Shown here: in pieces, positions 57,657 through 64,000 of the stretch | How positions within the stretch are numbered: position 1 is the first letter of the stretch | Layout: each line of letters begins with the position of its first letter | IMG/VR virus record: IMGVR_UViG_3300018080_004265 | Span: 1 to 64,000 of that record | Strand: one strand, 5' to 3' | Origin: a virus | Length of the DNA stretch: 64,000 nucleotides | Made by a program: the position numbers and the translations under genes | Notes under the pieces: model-generated | The model's database searches: none | The model's input: only the letters and a program-made list of their open reading frames with translations | Told to the model about the DNA's origin: nothing

Positions 57657-58639
57657 CAGCCTATTATAATTTAGGAGCATTTTTAGGGTAATATTATCCT
57701 CCATTTGGTAATGGAAGTGATGGAGAAGTTATTTTAGGGTCTGGATCGGTAACTTTAAAAAGTATTTATGAAGATGATGATGTATCTGGAGTTACTACTT
57801 GGAGAGGTACAGATAAAGGATTAAATCACGGAACAGATTCTTATTTACCATATAGAAATAAAACATTTGGTAATTGTCGTAATGTTCCCAATTTTACTAA
57901 TTTTACTATAAATAATGGTGCAACTTTAACAATTGATGCTTTAGGAGAAGGGACAGATTTAAATAATGGAGTAGCTTGGTTTTGTTGTACTGGAACTTGT
58001 ACAAATAGTGGAGCAATAGATTTAGCAGCAAAAGGATGGATAGGCGCTCCTTGGACATGGGGAGATAGCGAGAACGGAAGAGGTCCAGGTGGCGGTATAA
58101 ATGGTAGAGGTGGAAGTAACCCTCCGCCATATGGAGGAACTGGTGGACCAATTTATGGATCTACTAATATTCCTAAAAAACCATGGGAAAATTTATTTGG
58201 TTCAGGTGCTTCCGCTGGTGGAGGTGCCGTTTATGATGATTCTTGGTATGGTGGTGGCGGAGCTGGAGCGGGTCATAGAAGTGTTGGTGAAGATGGTTCA
58301 GATGGATTAGCAAAAACACCACAAACTGCGGGTCCTTCAAGTGGTATACCAGGAAATGGTGGAGGCGCATTAAGAATATATGCAGTTAATTTTAATACAG
58401 AGAGTGGAACAATTAGTGTAAATGGACAAAATGCAGTAAATGGACATGCTGGTGGCGGTTCAGGTGGAACAGTTTATATAAAAACATTAAACGGTAAGTT
58501 AGGAACAAATAAAATTACTTCTACAGGTGGAATTGGATTAACTGACTGGGCTAGTTCGGTAGGTGGGGATGGTTCAGAAGGAAGAATTCATATTGATGGA
58601 CCATATACTGGAAGTACAACTACTCCACCAATTGAATAA
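57653..58639 (+). pseudogene. Gly-rich fibre-tip adhesin B with in-frame TAA
   Basis: ATG 57653 overlaps the stop of fibre B. After 12 codons (MTAYYNLGAFLG) an in-frame TAA occurs at 57689-57691, yet the same frame continues for 316 codons with the features of adhesin A (GSDGEVILGSGSVTLKSIYE, GPGGGINGRGGSNPPPYGGT, GGGGAGAGHRSVGEDGSDG) to TAA 58637. The 12 residues before the stop also match the start of adhesin A (MxxxYY). There is no good restart codon after the stop. It is either a recent nonsense allele, a readthrough gene or a sequence error. Confidence 0.75.
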
Positions 58640-58656
58640 AATAAAAAAGGAGAATT

Positions 58657-59469
58657 ATGATGGTTAGAGGAGATGGAGGTCTTATAAATGTACCCGTTGG
58701 CGGTGTTGGGGGAGAAGCGTTTGACCCATCCCAAACTCTTACGCTAACAAATCCAGGAACAGGATTAGTTGTTGAAGGCGATTCTGTAATGCAGAGTGCT
58801 TTATATGCTGTAGATGAAATAATTTTTGCAGATGGAACTTCAATGACAACTGCTTCTTCTGGTGGCGGCGGAGGAGGGGGAGAAAATCTCTCTCAAACAT
58901 TAGCTATTGGTAATTCAGCTGGATCCTATACAATTGATATGAACAGCCAAAAGATAACAAATGTCGCAACACCGACAAATAGTGGAGATGGCGTAAATAT
59001 TGATTATGTATTAACACAATCTGAAGCAACTTCAGGGAATGCTTTGGGGCAAGCACAAGCTTATACAGATACAGCTTCAGGGAATCTCGCTTCTTATATA
59101 GATGTAAGAGATCAATGGGTATATGATAATGTCCCAAAAGGAATAACTTGGAATGAAGTTACAGGAACTTCTCAAGGGATGTCAGTAGGAAATGGTTATA
59201 TAGCAAATAATGCATCAAGAGTAACTTTAACATTACCTTCAACTTGTGCAGTTGGAAGTATTGTTGCTTCTATTGGTAAAGGCGCTGGTGGTTGGAAAAT
59301 AGCACAAAATTCTGGACAACAAATACATTTCATTAATGTAAGTACAACATCAGGAACAAGTGGATATGTTCAATCAACAAATCAATATGATGGTTGTGAA
59401 ATAATTTGTATTACTGCAAATACTACATTTGCTATTAGAAATTCAGTTGGTACTTTAGAGGTAAATTAA
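58657..59469 (+). CDS. Tail fibre tip-like protein C
   Basis: A 270-residue protein. After a Gly-rich start and a GGGGGGGENL linker, a coiled-coil-prone section (ATSGNALGQAQAYTDTASGN) leads to a C-terminal beta domain with SNRVTLTLPSTCAVGSIVAS-like strands and GKGAGGWKIAQNSGQQIHFI. The end domain is a common phage fibre end that binds a receptor or trimerises. SD AAAAGGAG. Confidence 0.72.
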   Translation: MMVRGDGGLINVPVGGVGGEAFDPSQTLTLTNPGTGLVVEGDSVMQSALYAVDEIIFADGTSMTTASSGGGGGGGENLSQTLAIGNSAGSYTIDMNSQKITNVATPTNSGDGVNIDYVLTQSEATSGNALGQAQAYTDTASGNLASYIDVRDQWVYDNVPKGITWNEVTGTSQGMSVGNGYIANNASRVTLTLPSTCAVGSIVASIGKGAGGWKIAQNSGQQIHFINVSTTSGTSGYVQSTNQYDGCEIICITANTTFAIRNSVGTLEVN

Positions 59470-59471
59470 TT

Positions 59472-60440
59472 ATGGCGATAAAACGTAGTGGAGATGTTTT
59501 ACAAATATCTTCATCAGCTAAATCTTCTACAATATCTGCTACAGGACAAATGTATTATGAGACAGATACTCATAAAATAAAATTTGTTATTGTTGGTGGT
59601 GCTGCTGGTTGGACTAGCGGAGGAAATTTAAATAATGCTAGAGGGGCTGGAATTGGTGGTGCAGGGACTTTAAATGAAACATTATCTTTTGGTGGAGGTA
59701 CTGGTATTAGTGCTTTTTCTGCTAAAACTGAAGAATATAATGGAGCATCCTGGACAAACAGTAATGATTTATCTACGGCGAAATATTTTGTTGGTGAGGC
59801 AGGTACTCAAAATGCTGGGTTATGTGCAGGTGGAAGTACTGATGTAGGTGTTTATACTGCCGTAACAGAAGAATATGATGGAGCGTCTTGGTCTGGAGGT
59901 GGTGCTCTTAGTACTGCCAGACAAGGAATGGGTGGTTGTGGGACTCAAAATGAAGCATTAACATTTGGTGGTAATAATGGCGGGCATTTAGCAACTACTG
60001 AAGAATACAATGGTGCGTCATGGTCATCTGGAGGAAATTTATTAGATTCAAGAAATAGTACTTCAGGATGTGGAACACAAAATTCAGCACTTTGTGCTGG
60101 TGGATATGATGGTTCTTATAAACCTGTTTCAGAAGAATATAATGGTTCGTCATGGTCAAATGGTGGAACAATGAACACGGGATATGGAATGCTTGCAACT
60201 TTCGGGGTACAGGGTGACGCAATTTCTGCAGGTGGAGATACTGGAAGTCCAAGTTCTAGTTGTGAGAGATATAACGGGACTTCTTGGTCTATTATGCAAA
60301 GTTTAAATACTGCAAGAAGAGCAGCTGGACCTGGAGGAGTTACTTCTGCAGGATTAACTTTTGGTGGCGGATGGTTATTTGATACTTATTTAAGTTCTAC
60401 AGAAGAAATTACTGGGGCTGTAGAGAGGTATATACAATGA
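59472..60440 (+). CDS. Kelch-repeat tail adhesin 1
   Basis: A 322-residue protein. A short attachment domain (YYETDTHKIKFVIVGG) is followed by six Kelch-like units of ~45 residues. Each has a GG(N/A)LxxAR start, a CGTQN(A/E)AL(C/T)xGG strand and a (T/S)EEYNGASW end. Six units could close a beta-propeller. Such repeats appear in phage fibre proteins and suit glycan or protein binding. The stop overlaps the next gene. Confidence 0.82.
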   Translation: MAIKRSGDVLQISSSAKSSTISATGQMYYETDTHKIKFVIVGGAAGWTSGGNLNNARGAGIGGAGTLNETLSFGGGTGISAFSAKTEEYNGASWTNSNDLSTAKYFVGEAGTQNAGLCAGGSTDVGVYTAVTEEYDGASWSGGGALSTARQGMGGCGTQNEALTFGGNNGGHLATTEEYNGASWSSGGNLLDSRNSTSGCGTQNSALCAGGYDGSYKPVSEEYNGSSWSNGGTMNTGYGMLATFGVQGDAISAGGDTGSPSSSCERYNGTSWSIMQSLNTARRAAGPGGVTSAGLTFGGGWLFDTYLSSTEEITGAVERYIQ

Positions 60441-60619
60441 TAATACAAAATTCTTCAGCATTTAAAGTTCCAATTATAACATCAACAACTGCACCAACAA
60501 CTGGTGAAGAAGTTTCAGGAGCATTTTTAGGATATATGTGGTATGAAACAGACACTGCTAAATTAAAAGCATTTGTTGACGATAATAATGGAACACCATT
60601 AATAAAGGAATTAAATTAA
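60437..60619 (+). CDS. Kelch-less adhesin attachment domain
   Basis: A 60-residue protein overlapping the Kelch gene by four bases. It consists of the attachment domain only (GAFLGYMWYETDTAKLKAFV), which opens the two Kelch proteins at 59472 and 60621. It may be a stand-alone competitor or cap, or the remnant of an adhesin that lost its Kelch part. Confidence 0.68.
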   Translation: MIIQNSSAFKVPIITSTTAPTTGEEVSGAFLGYMWYETDTAKLKAFVDDNNGTPLIKELN

Positions 60620-60620
60620 T

Positions 60621-61610
60621 ATGAGTTATCAAAACAATGATAATTTTAAATATATACATATGACAACTTCAGCATCAAGTGGGGATTTTACAATTACCGG
60701 TAATGAAGGAATAATTTTTTATGAAACAGATACTGAAGCATTAAAAGTATTTATTACTTCTGGTGGATGGAGCTCTGGTGGTAATTTAATAACTGCACGT
60801 CCAGGATTAGCGGGTGCAGGATTGCAAGATGTTGGACTTTGTTTTGGAGGTCAAACTGCAGAAGCTCCATATTATAGAGATGAAACAGAAGAATATGATG
60901 GAAGTTCATGGGCAAGCGGTGGAGATTTAGTAACTGGTAGAGGTTCTCCAAGCGGAGCTGGTACTCAAAATGCTGGACTTTGTATTGGCGGACAAAATGC
61001 TGGTTCTCTTAGTTCTTGTGAAGAGTACGATGGAGCATCATGGTCAAGCGGTGGAGATACTATAACTGCAAGAAATGGCGGCGCAGGTGCAGGAACTCAA
61101 ACAGCTGGATTAGTTTTTGGTGGAACTGGTGCAGGACTTACTTCTGAAGAATATAATGGATCAACTTGGGCAACAGGTGGTTCTTTATCTTGGTCAAGAA
61201 TGACTCCTGCGAGTGCAGGTATACAGACAGATGCTTTAGCAATTGCAGGATATGTTTCAATTGATGCTTCTGTATTATGTGAATCTTATGATGGTGCTTC
61301 ATGGAGTAGTGCAGGAAGTTTAAGTCAAAAAAGATATACTACAGCGGGATGTGGTGCAGATAGTAGTAATGCATTAGTATTTGGAGGTCTTTCTGGAAGT
61401 ACAGTTCTTTCAAGTACAGAAATATACAATGGATCAAATTGGGCAAATACTGGTTCATTAAATAGTGCAAGAAGATATTTAGGCGGGGCAGGAACAACCT
61501 TAGCAGGATTAAGTATGGGTGGAAATGCAGTTGGAAGTACTTCTGGAAATACAAATGTTACAGAAGAATATAGTGGCAGTTCTACAGTAACAGTTCCAAC
61601 AGCAGAATAA
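60621..61610 (+). CDS. Kelch-repeat tail adhesin 2
   Basis: A 329-residue paralogue of 59472: the same attachment domain (GIIFYETDTEALKVFITSGG) and six Kelch-like units with GGxLxxxR, GAGTQxAGL and EEYDGASW, ending in Ser/Thr/Val-rich sequence. Unit order is preserved but the loops between strands differ strongly, the expected pattern for receptor-range diversification. Confidence 0.82.
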   Translation: MSYQNNDNFKYIHMTTSASSGDFTITGNEGIIFYETDTEALKVFITSGGWSSGGNLITARPGLAGAGLQDVGLCFGGQTAEAPYYRDETEEYDGSSWASGGDLVTGRGSPSGAGTQNAGLCIGGQNAGSLSSCEEYDGASWSSGGDTITARNGGAGAGTQTAGLVFGGTGAGLTSEEYNGSTWATGGSLSWSRMTPASAGIQTDALAIAGYVSIDASVLCESYDGASWSSAGSLSQKRYTTAGCGADSSNALVFGGLSGSTVLSSTEIYNGSNWANTGSLNSARRYLGGAGTTLAGLSMGGNAVGSTSGNTNVTEEYSGSSTVTVPTAE

Positions 61611-61628
61611 ATAAAGGAGTAAAGTAAA

Positions 61629-62411
61629 ATGAATAACAATACTATTTCTATACCTATGTATTCTGAAGAAAGTTTAGAGACAATTAAAGAAAGTCAATTT
61701 TTACCAAAAGAAGACTTTAAAGAATTAGAACAATTAAGAAGCGAATTGCAAGATACATTTGAAAAGAAACAAATGTGGAGAACAGAAACTGAAATGAGAA
61801 TTTCTGTTCTTAATGATATTAAATTCCCAACAAATGCTTCTAAATACTGGCAATCAGTTAGAGAGCAATCTGTATTTTTTGAGAATTTAGTAACACTTTC
61901 GTTTGAATATAGAAGAAATAATATAAAAATAAAAAAATTAATGAAAGAAATTGAACAAGCAAAAAATGATTTTGAAAAAGAAGAAAAACAAATTGATTTA
62001 GATGAGGCATTATTTTCAAAAAAGAATATGGAATTAGCTGCCAAAGATAGAATGAGAGAAATAAAACTTTGGAGTAAAATTAAAAAAGAACTTGATAATA
62101 ATACTTTTGATACTCACAATGTTAATAATCATCAACTTATAAGTTATGGTCAGAGATTTCTTAAAATGGGACTTAATTTAAAACATTCTCCCAATGCTAA
62201 TACCGGAGAGGTTAATAATATATTGGGGCAAATGATAACAACATTAAAAGTCGCAAAGGATAATGGAGTTGAAGATGAGATTCTTAAAGCATTAACTCCA
62301 AATGAACAACAAGAAATTATTAATTATATGAAAATAAGCACTGGAATAGATTTATCTAAAAATTTACCAGAAGGTAAACCACAGTTAAGAATTTTGGAGG
62401 GTAAACAATGA
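61629..62411 (+). CDS. Coiled-coil protein, unknown
   Basis: A 260-residue, Lys/Glu-rich protein dominated by coiled-coil heptads (FKELEQLRSELQDTFEKKQM, IKKLMKEIEQAKNDFEKEEK). A conserved-looking C-terminal region follows (ALTPNEQQEIINYMKISTGI). SD AAAGGAG. It follows the adhesins and could be a structural or regulatory protein. No family is recognised. Confidence 0.6.
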   Translation: MNNNTISIPMYSEESLETIKESQFLPKEDFKELEQLRSELQDTFEKKQMWRTETEMRISVLNDIKFPTNASKYWQSVREQSVFFENLVTLSFEYRRNNIKIKKLMKEIEQAKNDFEKEEKQIDLDEALFSKKNMELAAKDRMREIKLWSKIKKELDNNTFDTHNVNNHQLISYGQRFLKMGLNLKHSPNANTGEVNNILGQMITTLKVAKDNGVEDEILKALTPNEQQEIINYMKISTGIDLSKNLPEGKPQLRILEGKQ

Positions 62412-62680
62412 CACACAAATATTATGTTGCTGAATGTTATGGACAAGGGTTTATAACACATGATCATCAAGAAGAAGATAATCTTCAATTTGAAGGATTT
62501 CCTGGTAATGTATGGCTTGTTAGATCATCTACTGAAGAGAATTCAGGCAATATATTAACTTGGGCAGCTGGAGTAAGTGGTGAAGAAAAAACTCTTTCAG
62601 AGGCTCAAAATATTGTAGACGCAACAAATCCTACTGATATAGAAGGTAATCCAATAACAATAACAGTTCCTGCGTCATAA
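62408..62680 (+). CDS. Hypothetical 90-residue protein
   Basis: Overlaps the coiled-coil gene by four bases (ATGA-type). A small alpha/beta protein with FITHDHQEEDNLQFEGFPGN, then VWLVRSSTEENSGNILTWAA and a Thr/Val-rich end. Proteins of this length and pattern lie near fibres in many phages, but no function is known to me. Confidence 0.55.
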   Translation: MTHKYYVAECYGQGFITHDHQEEDNLQFEGFPGNVWLVRSSTEENSGNILTWAAGVSGEEKTLSEAQNIVDATNPTDIEGNPITITVPAS

Positions 62681-62699
62681 AAGATAAGGAGGATAAGTT

Positions 62700-63017
62700 A
62701 TGTGGGTAAAGATAGTAGAATTTTTGCTTAATCAAGGTCTTGCGGGGATTGCAATACTGGCATTAGGTGGTGCTGCTTGGATTTTTTATAAAGATAATCA
62801 AAAAAAAGAAGTATCACATCATGGAGAAAAAAAAGAAATAACAGAAAAGTTTATTCAATTATCTAATGAAGCGGTAAAATATATACAAGAAAATACTTCA
62901 AGTCTTAAAGAATTACGAGAAGATATAAAAGAAGATCGACATGCGCGCGAAAGAGTTAATGAGAGAATGTTACAAGCATTGCAAGATGCAATAAGGGATT
63001 ATAGAAGAGGAGAATAA
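62700..63017 (+). CDS. Single-span membrane protein with cytosolic coiled coil
   Basis: A 105-residue protein: MWVKIVEFLLNQGLAGIAIL and LALGGAAWIFY make one N-terminal membrane segment, followed by a charged helical tail (SLKELREDIKEDRHARERVN). Very good SD AAGGAGG. The layout matches phage proteins often labelled holin-like or DUF-type membrane accessory proteins. A role in lysis is possible because a three-span membrane protein follows. Confidence 0.62.
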   Translation: MWVKIVEFLLNQGLAGIAILALGGAAWIFYKDNQKKEVSHHGEKKEITEKFIQLSNEAVKYIQENTSSLKELREDIKEDRHARERVNERMLQALQDAIRDYRRGE

Positions 63018-63019
63018 TA

Positions 63020-63358
63020 ATGAATATGGTTTTTATAGTATTTGCAATAATGATGTTTATTAGTTTTCTTATTGCATCAAGATTAACATACACTTTTTTT
63101 AAATTAGCTGAAATAATGAAAAGCAAAAAGAATTTAGCTAAATTTTTAGGGTATTTTTCATCAGCCGGTGCGATTGTTGCATTATCAGTTTTAGCAACAA
63201 ATATTATGAGTATTTTTGCTAGTACTGTTGATAGATATGTAACTTATCTTGTATATAGCTCAATTGGCACGCTTATTAATATATCTGTATTTGTATGTTC
63301 TTTAATTCTATTTTATATAGTAGAAATTAAAAACGGCAATGGTAAATCTATTAAATAA
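63020..63358 (+). CDS. Three-span membrane protein, holin candidate
   Basis: A 112-residue protein with three hydrophobic segments: residues ~3-25 (FIVFAIMMFISFLIASRLTY), ~43-66 (LGYFSSAGAIVALSVLATNI) and ~78-104 (SSIGTLINISVFVCSLILFY). It ends in a basic tail. Three spans and this length fit class I holins. It directly follows the single-span gene. No endolysin is within the window, so the holin call is tentative. Confidence 0.55.
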   Translation: MNMVFIVFAIMMFISFLIASRLTYTFFKLAEIMKSKKNLAKFLGYFSSAGAIVALSVLATNIMSIFASTVDRYVTYLVYSSIGTLINISVFVCSLILFYIVEIKNGNGKSIK

Positions 63359-63369
63359 AGGCAACTTAA

Positions 63370-63798
63370 ATGGGTGTAACAGGAACAGGACAACCTTATG
63401 TAAATCCGGGTGATATAATACAACGTCGCTGGCAAACACCAGCTGATGCAGATAGAGTTACGCTTGTTGATGAAAATGGCAATCTTATAAATGAAAGTCA
63501 CCCATTACCAACATCAGCGACAATAGAATTAAGTGGAGTTAATATTGAAGCTGTCGCTATTAAAGATGGTACAACAGATTCTCAAAGAGCAGCAGTTGAT
63601 AGCGATGGAAGTTTACACGTAAAAATTCAAGAAGTAGAACCTTTATCCGCTACAACTGTCAATCCTTCATATATATATACTTGGACAGGAAATAATCTCA
63701 CAAAAATTAGAAAAACAATTGGATCTAATAGTTGGGAAAAAACCTTGTCATATACTAATAATAATTTGACAAGCGTTAGCGGATGGGTTTCAGTATGA
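63370..63798 (+). CDS. Virion-associated beta protein, unknown
   Basis: A 142-residue, beta-rich protein: GVTGTGQPYVNPGDIIQRRW, DRVTLVDENGNLINESHPLP, VNIEAVAIKDGTTDSQRAAV, and an end with repeated WTGNNLTKIRK and YTNNNLTSVSG units. Such DGTTD-type proteins are found near phage tail fibres and are probably structural. The stop overlaps the next ATG (ATGA). Confidence 0.58.
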   Translation: MGVTGTGQPYVNPGDIIQRRWQTPADADRVTLVDENGNLINESHPLPTSATIELSGVNIEAVAIKDGTTDSQRAAVDSDGSLHVKIQEVEPLSATTVNPSYIYTWTGNNLTKIRKTIGSNSWEKTLSYTNNNLTSVSGWVSV

Positions 63799-64000
63799 CA
63801 TGGCATAAACACGAAGTATTAGATTTAGAACATGGAGAAATTAGAGGATTAGCACTTCCCGTCGAAACTGATGGTACTTCTGGTGAGTATTTAAGTAAAG
63901 TAAGTGATGATACAGCAGAAGGAACAATAACTTTTAATAAAGATATTATTCTTACACCAACAACTACTCCAAGTGGTTCTGAAGATGGAAGAATAACTTA
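63795..64000 (+). CDS. Fibre-like protein, 5' part only
   Basis: Starts at ATG 63795 overlapping the previous TGA and runs open to the window edge (about 68 codons). It begins MTWHKHEVLDLEHGEIRGLA and continues with SKVSDDTAEGTITFNKDIIL. That composition (SDDTAEGxITF) is typical of phage tail fibre or appendage proteins. The rest lies outside the window. Confidence 0.65.
   Translation, partial: MTWHKHEVLDLEHGEIRGLALPVETDGTSGEYLSKVSDDTAEGTITFNKDIILTPTTTPSGSEDGRIT

Noticed and set aside
1-64000. CRISPR arrays, tRNA genes, integrase or attachment sites
   Set aside because: No regularly spaced direct repeats, no tRNA cloverleaf with a T-loop and no recombinase motif were found by eye. A covariance search was not possible.
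1-64000. Stop-codon reassignment (TAG or TGA recoded)
   Set aside because: All three stops end genes in proper operon context (for example TGA 4235, TAG 14195 and 21530, TAA widely). The single in-frame TAA at 57689 is an isolated case.

Overview
The window is a continuous stretch of an AT-rich tailed-phage genome (Caudoviricetes) with contractile-tail (myovirus) architecture. Every convincing gene lies on the + strand. Genes are tightly packed with ATGA/TAATG overlaps, almost all have purine-rich AAGGAG-type ribosome binding sites, and TAA/TGA/TAG all act as ordinary stops. The host cannot be read directly. A free-standing RRM RNA-binding protein, a DUF1858-like redox-disulfide protein and a small DUF6485-like Cys-rich protein suggest a bacterium from an anaerobic or candidate-phylum setting, but this is inference. 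I see no tRNA, rRNA, CRISPR array, integrase or IS element. Layout: 0-5.9 kb holds accessory genes (Cys-rich protein, RRM protein, membrane protein, actin-like ATPase, papain-family protease with a C-terminal membrane anchor, DUF1858-like and DUF5661-like proteins, GT-B glycosyltransferase). 5.9-18 kb holds many small proteins of unknown fold, with a Nudix hydrolase, the large terminase and an HExxH protein among them. Many of the small proteins start with the same short basic peptide tags (KGKPWxLQQR, SKGPWKKGKK, LPIxK, KGGPGSGR). Two promoters with identical spacing sit at 10.65 and 10.88 kb. 18-28 kb is the head module: a free-standing homing endonuclease, portal, MuF-like protein, a sigma-70-family protein embedded in the head operon, a prohead protease/scaffold/zinc-ribbon fusion with two strong internal ribosome binding sites, and a major capsid gene split into three exons by two group I introns, each carrying a different homing endonuclease. 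A strong hairpin terminator follows the capsid gene. 28-39 kb is the neck and tail shaft: adaptor-like protein, a FtsK/HerA-type P-loop ATPase, a tagged ART-like protein, HK97 gp10-like protein, another homing endonuclease, tail terminator, sheath, three tandem tube paralogues, and a tail assembly chaperone pair with a clear A AAA AAA -1 frameshift site. 39-51 kb holds the tape measure and baseplate (hub, OB-fold spike, a three-repeat protein, gp25-like, J-like and wedge proteins), several decorated with the same small beta module. 51-61.6 kb is a receptor-binding cassette: two fibre plus Gly-rich adhesin pairs (the second adhesin is interrupted by an in-frame TAA) and two Kelch-repeat adhesins separated by a Kelch-less version. 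61.6-64 kb holds a coiled-coil protein, two membrane proteins that could act in lysis, and the start of another fibre-like gene. The most promising undescribed theme is a shared set of N-terminal tags on otherwise unrelated small proteins, which may address cargo to the capsid or virion. Next are a sigma factor fused into the head operon and a DNA-pump-type ATPase in the neck region, both of which could be virion-delivered.
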